Positions 17,593-25,496 of a stretch of DNA of 53,239 nt are shown piece by piece; positions within the stretch are counted from its first letter, which is position 1, and the number at the start of each line of letters is the position of its first letter. The notes beneath the pieces are model-generated. The model did not search any database and was not told the origin of the DNA. It saw only the letters and a program-made list of their open reading frames with translations. Origin of the DNA: an uncultured Bacteroidota bacterium (GTDB taxonomy: Bacteria > Bacteroidota > Bacteroidia > Chitinophagales > Chitinophagaceae); assembly GCA_903887415.1 (NCBI GenBank), contig CAISPO010000057.1, positions 1 through 53,239 on the forward strand, read 5' to 3'. The position numbers were made by a program, and so were the translations under genes.

Positions 17593-20254
17593 AAGCGTTA
17601 TCAGATATTGTGTTTTACTTTTTTGCTTTTTTTGTACTTCGCGGTCATCGGCGCAGATAGGCAACGGTACCGGCAGCGGGCTGAAGCTACAGCAAAACCA
17701 GGCGGTACCCGACAACCTCCCTAAAGTAAAGGAGTATGAGCTTGCGGGCATTACCGTATCGGGGGCCAAGTACCTGGACCAGGACCTGCTGATAGCAGTA
17801 ACCAGCCTGACGGTGGGCCAAAAGGTGCACCTGCCCAACGACGAAGGTTTTGCGAAAGCGATAAAAGCCCTCTGGAAGCAGGAATTATTTTCGAATGTGG
17901 AAATCACGATCACCAAGTATATTGAGGACAAAGTATTTATTAACATAGCTGTGGAAGAGCGGCCGCGCCTGAGCCGCTTTAATTTCAGGAACATAAAACC
18001 TGCGGAAGCCAAAGACCTGAAAAGCAAGGTTTCGCTGGTAAGCAATAAGGTGGTAACAGAGGCTACCAAGAAAGAAGCTGTAGAGCGCATACGCAAATTT
18101 TACACCGATAAGGGTTTTGGCAGGGTAACGGTTAAGGTTTTGGAAAGGGCCGATACGGCCGCGATAAATAAAGTGATACTCACATTTGTGATCGACAAAG
18201 GAAACAAGACGCACATCAACCAGGTAAATATTGTGGGGAATCAAGCTGCTGCCGATACCCGCCTGAAGCGCACATTGAAAGGAACCAAGGAGAATACCCG
18301 TATTACGCTACACCCGGATGCAGAAACAAATGTTTATCCTGTTCCGAAAAGGTCCTTTAAAAAGTATATCAGTCAGTTTGGTTTCCTATCACCCACAAAA
18401 ACACTTGACGCGCTTGACCCTTATTTCCGGTTCAAGCTATTTGCATCCTCGAAGTTCAACCAGTCGAAGTTTGATGAAGATAAGCAGTCAATGATCAGCT
18501 ATTATAACACACTCGGCTACCGCGATGCGTCTGTGGTTTCGGATACCGTTTACCCGGTAAAGAACGGCAATATTAATGTGGACATCAGGGTGAAAGAAGG
18601 CCACAAATACTATTTTGGGGACATTACATGGAAGGGCAATACCAAGTATTCGAGTGAGTTCCTTTCGCGTACGCTAGCCATCAAGAAAGGTGACACCTAT
18701 AATATGTCTCTGCTGGAAACCCGTATGGGCCGCCAGCTTAGCCCAGAGGGCGGGGGAGAAGATGTGAGCAGCCTGTATATGGATGATGGCTACTTGTTTT
18801 TTAACATAGAGCCGGTGGAAATTGCGATTATCGGGGATACCATCAATTTTGAAATGCGTATCTCCGAAGGTTCCCAGGCTACTATACGCGACATTAATAT
18901 TACCGGCAATGAGCGTACAAATGAACATGTGATACGCCGTGAACTGCGTACCTATCCTGGTAATAAATTCAGCCGCACAGATCTTATCCGCTCACAGCGG
19001 GAGATCGCTAACCTTGGCTTCTTTGACCAGGAAAAAATAGGCATCAACCCCAAGCCACACCCTGAAGACGGAACTGTGGACATTGATTACTCTGTTGTAG
19101 AGAAATCGAGCGACCAGTTACAGCTTTCCGCTGGTTTCGGCGGCGGCGTTAACTTTTATGGCAATGTGGGTGTGACCTTTAATAACTTCGCCATCCGCCA
19201 CCTGTTCCAGCCTAAATTCTGGGACCCGCTCCCGGTGGGTGATGGGCAGAAATTCTCTATCAGCTATGCGTCAAACGGAGCATATTATAACTCGCTGAAC
19301 ACAGCATTTACTGAGCCCTGGCTCGGTGGGCGGAAGCCAAACGCACTTACTGCCAACATCGTATATAGTAAGTATTCTGCGGCGGCTATTGGCACCAATC
19401 CTAATCTTTCTTACCTGCGCATGGCAGGCGGTGGCCTGTCAATGGGCAAACGCCTGAACTGGCCGGATAACTTCTTTGTGTTTAACTACGGTATTTTTTA
19501 CAACAACTACCGTCTGAAGGATTACGCGCTGGTGCCGAATTTTACCGATGGTTATAGCAACGACTTCCATTTTAAATTTGTGTTGTCACGCAACTCTATC
19601 ACACCATCACCGCTTTACCCTAAAGGAGGCTCCAATATTTCCTTCACTTTGCAGCTAACGCCGCCATACAGTGCATTTACGGGCCTGGATTATACCAATG
19701 AATCTTACCAGCAGAAATATAAATGGATCGAGTACCATAAGTACAAGTTCACTGCAGACTTCTACCAGCAGGTTTATGGCAACCTTGTGCTTAGGGTGGT
19801 GGCTAAATATGGCTTCCTGGGTTACTATAATTCTGGTATTGGTTTCTCTCCTTTCGAACGTTTCCAGGTTGGAGGCGATGGGCTTTCCGGGTATTCTTAC
19901 TTTATTGGCAAGGACATCATCAGCCAGCGTGGCTACGAAATATATGAGTCATCGGGAACAATATTTAATAAATACCAGTGTGAGCTTCGTTATCCGTTCT
20001 CATTGAGTCCTACGGCAACTATATACGGCCTGATGTTTGCAGATGCAGCCAACGGCTGGGATAACTTTGCCACCTATAACCCTTTCAAGCTGAACAGGGA
20101 CGTGGGCGTGGGTATAAGGATATTCCTGCCGATGTTTGGTTTGTTAGGTCTTGATTATGGCATAGGGATAGACAGGTATGACCAGGCTACCGGTACAACC
20201 AGCCTTAAGGACATTGCCAAGTTTAACTTTATGCTTGGGTTTGAGCCGGAATAA
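17585..20254 (+). CDS. bamA: Outer-membrane protein assembly factor BamA
   Basis: 889 residues from the ATG at 17585, which starts a signal peptide (about residues 1-24, ending SSAQ). Residues about 45-470 contain five POTRA repeats (for example the ITVSGAKYLD, QVNIVGN, ITWKGNTKYS and INITGNERTN strands). Residues about 500-889 are a 16-stranded Omp85 barrel ending in Phe-Glu-Pro-Glu after a run of alternating hydrophobics. It inserts beta-barrel proteins into the outer membrane. The gene overlaps uppS by 8 bases and is followed by two ompH genes that encode its periplasmic chaperones. The barrel carries long loops, usual for Bacteroidota BamA. Confidence 0.95.
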   Translation: MYKSVIRYCVLLFCFFCTSRSSAQIGNGTGSGLKLQQNQAVPDNLPKVKEYELAGITVSGAKYLDQDLLIAVTSLTVGQKVHLPNDEGFAKAIKALWKQELFSNVEITITKYIEDKVFINIAVEERPRLSRFNFRNIKPAEAKDLKSKVSLVSNKVVTEATKKEAVERIRKFYTDKGFGRVTVKVLERADTAAINKVILTFVIDKGNKTHINQVNIVGNQAAADTRLKRTLKGTKENTRITLHPDAETNVYPVPKRSFKKYISQFGFLSPTKTLDALDPYFRFKLFASSKFNQSKFDEDKQSMISYYNTLGYRDASVVSDTVYPVKNGNINVDIRVKEGHKYYFGDITWKGNTKYSSEFLSRTLAIKKGDTYNMSLLETRMGRQLSPEGGGEDVSSLYMDDGYLFFNIEPVEIAIIGDTINFEMRISEGSQATIRDINITGNERTNEHVIRRELRTYPGNKFSRTDLIRSQREIANLGFFDQEKIGINPKPHPEDGTVDIDYSVVEKSSDQLQLSAGFGGGVNFYGNVGVTFNNFAIRHLFQPKFWDPLPVGDGQKFSISYASNGAYYNSLNTAFTEPWLGGRKPNALTANIVYSKYSAAAIGTNPNLSYLRMAGGGLSMGKRLNWPDNFFVFNYGIFYNNYRLKDYALVPNFTDGYSNDFHFKFVLSRNSITPSPLYPKGGSNISFTLQLTPPYSAFTGLDYTNESYQQKYKWIEYHKYKFTADFYQQVYGNLVLRVVAKYGFLGYYNSGIGFSPFERFQVGGDGLSGYSYFIGKDIISQRGYEIYESSGTIFNKYQCELRYPFSLSPTATIYGLMFADAANGWDNFATYNPFKLNRDVGVGIRIFLPMFGLLGLDYGIGIDRYDQATGTTSLKDIAKFNFMLGFEPE

Positions 20255-20441
20255 CCACTTATCGCCCTAAAAGGGGGAACCAAATATTGAGCTTCGTATT
20301 TAGATTCGGCTTTTTAGGCATTTGTAGAACATATTATTTGTTTGTGTTAAGATTTGCTGAAATGTTATTAAGTAGAGAGATTGTAGTTTAACTTTAATGG
20401 CAGCAAGGAGTCAAATTCAAAAATGATCTTTTAAGCTCCGA

Positions 20442-20467
20442 GGGGAAAGCCCCTTTAGGGGTTTGGG
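20442..20467 (+). promoter_or_regulatory. GC-rich competing-hairpin motif upstream of the first ompH gene
   Basis: GGGG (20442-20445), CCCC (20450-20453) and GGGG (20458-20461) can form two mutually exclusive hairpins, followed by TTTGGG. It ends 18 bases before the ompH ATG. A near-identical element, GCCCCT[T/G]TAGGGGTTTGGG, lies upstream of the ferredoxin gene in the same sense orientation (34794-34813). Whether it is regulatory or a dispersed intergenic repeat is not known. Confidence 0.45.
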
Positions 20468-20485
20468 TGACTAAAACTAACAATT

Positions 20486-21004
20486 ATGAAAAAGATATTA
20501 GTAAGCCTGCTCATCATTTTAGGAGCAGTAACCGGAGTAAAAGCACAGCAGCATTATTGCATTATAGACTCAAAGTACATACTGGAGAAAATGAGCGACT
20601 ATAAGGATGCGCAGGCAAAGCTGGACGCGCTCTCTAAGACATGGCAGGATGAGATAGATAACCGCATGGCAGAAGTGGACAGGATGTATAAAGGATACCA
20701 GGCGGAAAAACCGATGCTGTCTGACGATATGCGTAATAAGCGGCAGGATGAGATAGTGGCTAAAGAAAAAACGGCCAAAGACCTGCAGAAACAGCGTTTT
20801 GGTTACGAGGGCGACCTGTTTAAAAAGCGCCAGGAATATGTAAAACCCATACAGGACCGTGTATTCAATGCCGTTCAGAAAATGGCCAGTTCAAAAGGCT
20901 TTGATATCGTACTGGACAAAGCGGGAGGCGTTACCTTGTTCTATGCAGATCCTAAGCTGGACAGGAGTGATGATGTTTTAAAAATTCTTGGAATAAACAA
21001 ATAA
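20486..21004 (+). CDS. OmpH/Skp family periplasmic chaperone (copy 1)
   Basis: 172 residues. A signal peptide (residues 1-20, ending GVKAQ) precedes a short conserved beta segment (YCIIDSKYILEKM). A long charged coiled-coil (about 40-125) follows, then a terminal beta hairpin (FDIVLDKAGGVTLFYADP). This is the OmpH/Skp fold, a trimeric holdase that carries unfolded outer-membrane proteins to BamA. The gene follows bamA (231-base gap) and precedes a second ompH by 46 bases, so the three likely share a role. The 231-base gap may contain its own promoter, but I found no clean consensus. Confidence 0.88.
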   Translation: MKKILVSLLIILGAVTGVKAQQHYCIIDSKYILEKMSDYKDAQAKLDALSKTWQDEIDNRMAEVDRMYKGYQAEKPMLSDDMRNKRQDEIVAKEKTAKDLQKQRFGYEGDLFKKRQEYVKPIQDRVFNAVQKMASSKGFDIVLDKAGGVTLFYADPKLDRSDDVLKILGINK

Positions 21005-21050
21005 TGGCATTTACTTTGCACTTCTAAAAAAACAAAACCAAAAAACTGTA

Positions 21051-21563
21051 ATGAAAAAAATCGTATTGTCCCTCGTATGCGGCTTATTGATCAGCAATAT
21101 AGTGTTCGCACAAACCAGCCTGAAAATTGTATATATCAACTCTGCAGTATTATTACAGGCAATGCCTGAGCGGGAAAAAGCCGATACCGTACTTTCAAAA
21201 TACGCCAAATCGTTCCAGGACCAGATAGATATGATGATGAAGGAATACCAGACGAAGGGGCAGCAATACCAGGCCAACGAAAAAACAATGACCGATGCGA
21301 TGAAGGAAGTGAAAATGAAAGAGATACAGGACCTCCAGAACCGTATAGAGTCAACGCAGCAAAGCGCGCAGGAAAAAGTGCAGCAGAAGAAGCAGGATGT
21401 TTATTCTCCTATAATAGAGAAAGTAAATAAGGCGATCAAGGCATTAGCTGAAGAGAAAAAATACGACTATATTTTTGACATGGCATCCGGCGGCACTATT
21501 GTGTTTGGTAAGGAAGAATACGATGTTACTTCGCTTGTGAAAGCCAAACTGGGTATAAAATAA
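21051..21563 (+). CDS. OmpH/Skp family periplasmic chaperone (copy 2)
   Basis: 170 residues with signal peptide (ending NIVFAQ), the OmpH beta strand (LKIVYINSAVLLQAMPE), a long Glu/Gln/Lys-rich coiled-coil (about 45-125) and the closing YDYIFDMASGGTIVFG hairpin. It is a diverged paralogue of the preceding gene. Two tandem skp-like genes after bamA are usual in Bacteroidota. A strong hairpin follows at 21586-21613. Confidence 0.88.
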   Translation: MKKIVLSLVCGLLISNIVFAQTSLKIVYINSAVLLQAMPEREKADTVLSKYAKSFQDQIDMMMKEYQTKGQQYQANEKTMTDAMKEVKMKEIQDLQNRIESTQQSAQEKVQQKKQDVYSPIIEKVNKAIKALAEEKKYDYIFDMASGGTIVFGKEEYDVTSLVKAKLGIK

Positions 21564-21585
21564 GATAGCATTTCCACGATATACC

Positions 21586-21613
21586 GCGCCCTGCATGGAT
21601 TCATGCAGGGCGC
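21586..21613 (+). terminator. Terminator after the second ompH gene
   Basis: GCGCCCTGCATG (21586-21597) and CATGCAGGGCGC (21602-21613) make a perfect 12-bp stem with a GATT loop. There is no long T-run after it (TGTTGCTG), so termination strength is uncertain. The stem sequence resembles those at 12603-12620 and 22034-22062. Confidence 0.65.
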
Positions 21614-21734
21614 TGTTGCTGTAAGGATTGTTCAATCATTTGTTAAAACAACCTCCCGGAGAGATAAGTAGCGATCTGTTATGAGAATCTGGCAAAGTAG
21701 TTGCATTTGAATAAGTACACTAAACACACTTTTT

Positions 21735-22010
21735 ATGAAACTGAGAATCATGTTAAGCGCAATGCTGGTTGTATTGGTATCACTGAATGTAAGCGCAAGG
21801 TCAGTTGAGCTGCCTCACAGCCACAACCACAACCATACTCATCACAGCGGCTCCGGCCACCATGAGCACCATTGGCACTATCATTACCATAACTATGTTA
21901 CCCACGACCATTCATCGGGTAATTACTATGCAGACAACAGATGCGAAAGAAAGTATGACCGTTGCGTGAGGCATCATCAGCGACATCCTGAGAAATGCAA
22001 AGGTTGTTAG
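21735..22010 (+). CDS. Small secreted His-rich, Cys-containing protein of unknown function
   Basis: 91 residues. Residues 1-22 form a signal peptide. The mature part holds 18 His, most in dense runs (such as HSHNHNHTHH and HHEHHWHYHYHNY), and a C-terminal basic segment with four Cys (RCERKYDRC and EKCKGC). The composition points to metal binding (Zn, Ni, Cu or Co) in the periplasm or outside, but I do not recognise a family. It is monocistronic, with a terminator right after (22034-22062). No metal transporter or metal regulator lies beside it, so its partner is unknown. Confidence 0.7.
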   Translation: MKLRIMLSAMLVVLVSLNVSARSVELPHSHNHNHTHHSGSGHHEHHWHYHYHNYVTHDHSSGNYYADNRCERKYDRCVRHHQRHPEKCKGC

Positions 22011-22033
22011 TAAGACGGATATAGTTATAAATG

Positions 22034-22062
22034 AATGCCCTGCACAATCAATGCGGGGCATT
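22034..22062 (+). terminator. Terminator after the His-rich gene
   Basis: AATGCCCTGCA (22034-22044) pairs with TGCGGGGCATT (22052-22062), with one T:G wobble and a 7-base loop, followed by TTAG. A classic intrinsic terminator 24 bases after the stop. Confidence 0.78.
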
Positions 22063-22193
22063 TTAGTTGTGCACCCACAGTAATCATTTTGCATATTCTC
22101 CACAGAACTTCACCTGTTTACCCCATAAAATGACAGCCGTTTAAGAAAACGCAATAATTTAGGACTATTGCCAACCCCTAAATCTTTCTAAGC

Positions 22194-22652
22194 ATGGATA
22201 TTACACTTAAACCGGTCGCAACCATCCGCAATTCACGTATTGAAGCCACTGATGACTACTGGGGCGAAGTGATCACCGAGATAACGCTGGAGCCCCATAT
22301 TCCGGCAGAAGCATTTGAGAACATTGAAAAATATTCTCACCTGGAGATTATCTTTTACTTCAACAAGGCAGAAAGTGAGCAAATGGTTTATTCAGGCAGG
22401 CCGCGCGGTAATCCTGATTTTCCGGTAATGGGCATATTCTGCCAGCGGAAGAAAGACCGGCCAAACCATTTGGGTCTTACAACGGTAGAACTCATAGCCC
22501 ACAATAGCCGTACCATTATAGTAAAGGGACTGGATGCAATAGATGGCACGCCTGTGCTGGACATAAAGCCAGCAGTGAAGGAATTTGAGCCCCGCAAAGA
22601 AGTAATGCAGCCGAAATGGGTAGCAGACCTGATGAAGGATTATTGGAAATAG
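22194..22652 (+). CDS. trmO: tRNA m6t6A37 methyltransferase-like protein (TrmO/TsaA family)
   Basis: 152 residues made of one TrmO/UPF0066 beta-barrel domain. Recognisable pieces are PVATIRNSR at the N-terminus, YSHLEIIFYFN, RPRGNPDFPVMGIF (the family RP..NP...G.F block), RPNHLGLTTVEL and LDAIDGTPVLDIKP (the family L...DGTPVLDIKPY block). In E. coli TrmO uses S-adenosylmethionine to methylate t6A37 of threonine tRNA. This version lacks the C-terminal extension of E. coli TrmO. The next gene is convergent and ends 2 bases away. Confidence 0.82.
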   Translation: MDITLKPVATIRNSRIEATDDYWGEVITEITLEPHIPAEAFENIEKYSHLEIIFYFNKAESEQMVYSGRPRGNPDFPVMGIFCQRKKDRPNHLGLTTVELIAHNSRTIIVKGLDAIDGTPVLDIKPAVKEFEPRKEVMQPKWVADLMKDYWK

Positions 22653-22653
22653 C

Positions 22654-23370
22654 TTAATCTTTTCTTTTAAACCGGAAATTGATAAATGGTGTTACGCGTT
22701 TACCAATTTTGTTAATAAGGCCAATTTGGACGAGTTCCCCGTCCTGGCACTTATTTACAAGCCCAATCTGTATGCCATCCCCTCTTTTTGCAGCATTGAG
22801 AATTCCTGCTATTGTAACACCACTGAAAACCTGGTGCTTACTTACCAGTCCGGATAGCCCGAATCCGGTTATGTTATTTTCGACACCGCAGATTATATCT
22901 ACTACAACTCCATTTATTTTGACTTGATCTACTATTGTACCAGTAGTGACACTGAGACCATTTATTGTTGTCCTGAAGACAGTGTCAATCGGATTGGAAG
23001 CCCACCTGTGCCTTCGTTTATGGGTCGTATCATTTGAATGTTTTTTGCCAAAAATCAAAGCACCTCCGCTTATCAACCCTCCTACACCCAGAACGGGCAG
23101 GGCAATAATGGGCACCGGGTCCGGTTCTAAATTGAGCCCATTAATAATGAGCCTTTCCTTATTTAAGGGTACAGCCGCGATACTCAGGGATATGCCATCA
23201 ATTATTGTTGAACGGCGCACCGGGGCAAACCACAGGCCATAACGATGACGATAGTGTGCGGTGCCAACAGAATCTTTGTTATTATTTTGTGCCTGCCCCC
23301 AAAGGCTTGGATTTACAAATGTGACGAGTAATAATAAACCGAATAGAAAACGACTGTTTTTTGCCATCAT
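22654..23370 (-). CDS. LA_2272-like surface repeat protein, exported
   Basis: 238 residues with a signal peptide (second Met: MAKNSRFLFGLLLLVTF ... SLWGQ). Much of the chain is built from short glycine-rich beta units of the form (I/V)xGLxxx and GIQIGLVNKCQDGELVQIGLINK, in the manner of the LA_2272 surface-repeat family described from Leptospira and common in Bacteroidota. The function is unknown; a small outer-membrane or surface beta structure is likely. It ends RFKRKD. Both start Mets are adjacent and either could be used. The gene converges on trmO with a 1-base gap. Confidence 0.6.
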   Translation of the reverse strand: MMAKNSRFLFGLLLLVTFVNPSLWGQAQNNNKDSVGTAHYRHRYGLWFAPVRRSTIIDGISLSIAAVPLNKERLIINGLNLEPDPVPIIALPVLGVGGLISGGALIFGKKHSNDTTHKRRHRWASNPIDTVFRTTINGLSVTTGTIVDQVKINGVVVDIICGVENNITGFGLSGLVSKHQVFSGVTIAGILNAAKRGDGIQIGLVNKCQDGELVQIGLINKIGKRVTPFINFRFKRKD

Positions 23371-23436
23371 GGCGTTCAGAGTTTAAGAATTTCAGTTAGA
23401 CATACTACCCACTGCAGGAAGATGGCCGTTTGGTAT

Positions 23437-24591
23437 TTATAGCATAGGGTGCCGTTTAAATTCCTTCTGCCTGTCGAATAAATAACGGTATGTGCTCAGG
23501 ATACGGCTGCGGTGAGTGCCCAGGCTCTCCGCAATATTTATCATCTTAGGATTAAAATCGCCTATCCACTGCATTTCATATTCTTCATACCTTGCTTGCG
23601 CCTGTATCACCTTGGCGCCTTCTACTATCATAAAAGCATCAATACCCTTCCCTTGAAATTCCGGTATGATACCAAACACAAGGCCCACAAACCGGCTGCA
23701 CTTCCCAAATTTTTGCAGAAGAAAGAACTGGATCTTTTTTAGCAGCCCGAACTGTCCGTTCATATACTTGAAGAATTGGTTTAGATCGGGCAGGTTTACC
23801 CACATGGCTATGGGTTCATCTTTGTAATATACAAACCAGGTAAGGTGTTCGTCCATTACCGGTTTCATGGTCTTAAACATCTTTTGTACTGTTCGCTCTT
23901 CCAGCGACTTTCCTCCGCCATGCCCGGCCCATGCTTTGTTATAGATGTATGTAAAGTCTCTGGCAAATTGCTCAATCTGGCTTTTTTTGATCATTACTGC
24001 CCTGTAATCAGGGTCTTTAGCTATAAGATCATGTCGCTGGTAAAATTTTTCCTGCAGCCTGTTTTGTACCGTCAGCCCGAAGCACACCTGGTTGAAATAT
24101 ATCTTAAAACCGTAATTTTCAAAAAGCTGTACATAATAGGGCGGATTATAGTTCATGCCATATAGCGGAGCGAAAAAACCTTCCGTTACCAGCCCCCACC
24201 ATTTGTCGCGTTCGCCAAAATTGATAGGTCCGTCCATAGCTTCCATACCACGCTCCTGCAGCCATTTCCTGCAGTTGTCGAATATCAGGTTGGCGCTTGC
24301 CTGGTCATTAATGCACTCAAAAAAACCGATACCGCCGGTAGGCTGCTCATTCTTATATTGTTTATTTACGAATGCTGCTACCCGGCCCAGGCAGTTGCCC
24401 GCTTCATCTTTCAGCAGCCATCGGATATATTCGCCACCGCGCTTTATGAATTTGTTTTTCTCCGGGTCAAATACCTCGTTGATGTCTTTGTCCAGCGGGC
24501 GTATCCAGCTTGGGTCGTTTTTATAAATATTAATAGCTACCTGTAGAAAAGCCTGTTTATCGGCTTCAGTCTTTACTTCTTGCATCCGCAT
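23437..24591 (-). CDS. GNAT-like N-acetyltransferase, unknown substrate
   Basis: 384 residues, cytosolic. The N-terminal third (about 1-150) contains a GNAT-like core (YIRWLLKDEAGNCLGRVAAFVN) and a GPINFGERDKWWGLV block. The C-terminal third has the second, better GNAT signature (about 300-325, VFGIIPEFQGKGIDAFMI, where QGKG fits the acetyl-CoA pyrophosphate loop). Such double-lobed acyltransferases are frequent in Bacteroidota but uncharacterised. No neighbour suggests a substrate. Confidence 0.65.
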   Translation of the reverse strand: MRMQEVKTEADKQAFLQVAINIYKNDPSWIRPLDKDINEVFDPEKNKFIKRGGEYIRWLLKDEAGNCLGRVAAFVNKQYKNEQPTGGIGFFECINDQASANLIFDNCRKWLQERGMEAMDGPINFGERDKWWGLVTEGFFAPLYGMNYNPPYYVQLFENYGFKIYFNQVCFGLTVQNRLQEKFYQRHDLIAKDPDYRAVMIKKSQIEQFARDFTYIYNKAWAGHGGGKSLEERTVQKMFKTMKPVMDEHLTWFVYYKDEPIAMWVNLPDLNQFFKYMNGQFGLLKKIQFFLLQKFGKCSRFVGLVFGIIPEFQGKGIDAFMIVEGAKVIQAQARYEEYEMQWIGDFNPKMINIAESLGTHRSRILSTYRYLFDRQKEFKRHPML

Positions 24592-24660
24592 AATACCGCA
24601 AAGTCTTTGAAGTGGCTAAGTTAAGTGATTGAGGTTATTTACTGCAATTGCACCCCATAA

Positions 24661-24690
24661 AAAAACATTGCAGACATCTGCAATGTTTTT
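24661..24690 (-). terminator. Terminator of the lipoprotein gene (bidirectional shape)
   Basis: AAAAACATTGCAGA (24661-24674) and TCTGCAATGTTTTT (24677-24690) are perfect complements around a 2-base centre, giving a U-rich tail on the minus strand. It lies 17 bases after the stop at 24708. Confidence 0.8.
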
Positions 24691-24707
24691 AAGAAAAATG
24701 AAAATAA

Positions 24708-25112
24708 TTACTTGGTGCCGGTAAAGACGCAGGAAGCAGTTACTGCGCCAGTCACATTTTCCGTATAAGTTAATGTAGAGCCGCTCAGTACACCGCTTCC
24801 GCTGATGGTATATGAATTTCCGCAACCATCTGTAAAGGTTTGGGTAGGAATTGTAAGTGTGTTTCCGCTTGCAGTGTGATTAAGGGTAACTGACTTTACG
24901 CAACCAGTGCCGCCCACCGAGCCGGAGCTGGTTAAAGTTGTATTGTTAACGCGCGTAAGTGTAATGGATGCAGTTCCCCCGCATGAACTGGTCCCTGTCC
25001 ACGTGCCGGCGAATTGGGTGGCATAATCTGTGCTACTGCCGGATTTTGTGCAGCCGGAAAAGGCAAAAAATGTTACGAGGGCGAGGCTGATGATTTGTAC
25101 AGTTTTTTTCAT
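24708..25112 (-). CDS. Small predicted lipoprotein of unknown function
   Basis: 134 residues. A signal peptide ends in a lipobox (FAFSGC, Cys21), so the mature protein is probably lipid-anchored. The rest is rich in Thr, Ser and Gly with regularly spaced beta-strand-like stretches (TWTGTSSCGGTASITLTR and YTISGSGVLSGSTLTYTE) and several Cys, consistent with a small lipocalin-like or beta-sandwich fold. I do not recognise a named family with certainty. It stands alone, with its own terminator. Confidence 0.68.
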   Translation of the reverse strand: MKKTVQIISLALVTFFAFSGCTKSGSSTDYATQFAGTWTGTSSCGGTASITLTRVNNTTLTSSGSVGGTGCVKSVTLNHTASGNTLTIPTQTFTDGCGNSYTISGSGVLSGSTLTYTENVTGAVTASCVFTGTK

Positions 25113-25243
25113 AAAGATTTTTTCAGTTTGGTTAAAAAATGATCTTGTTATTGAAATTGGGTCAAAAGTAATAATTTTTTAATAAAAAGATAGATGGCAT
25201 GATATTTTACTAAGCGTACTAAACTAAACTAAATTATTCAAGT

Positions 25244-25459
25244 ATGAAAAAAGTACTGTGTTCTATTTTGCTTATGACCTTTGTTTCAGTGGCAGCGACA
25301 GCCCAGGAAAAAACGACTGTTGTAAAAGACGAAAAAACCACCAAGAAGACATCCTCGGTTCCACAGAAGGTACATAACACTTTCAGCAAAGACAAGAAAT
25401 ACAATGGTAAAAAGACAAAGCACGTAAAAACAGTAGTAAAGACTACGCCCGCTCAATAA
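25244..25459 (+). CDS. Small secreted lysine-rich protein of unknown function
   Basis: 71 residues. The signal peptide (MKKVLCSILLMTFVSVAATAQ) is clear. The mature 50 residues carry 14 Lys, with many Thr and Val and hardly any large hydrophobics, so it is probably disordered and very basic. The upstream sequence contains tandem ACTAA copies (about 25208-25230). Basic exported peptides of this type could bind envelope polyanions or DNA; that is a guess. Confidence 0.6.
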   Translation: MKKVLCSILLMTFVSVAATAQEKTTVVKDEKTTKKTSSVPQKVHNTFSKDKKYNGKKTKHVKTVVKTTPAQ

Positions 25460-25496
25460 CGGGCTCATTCATTGCTAAGAAGAGCAGGTGGCGGCC

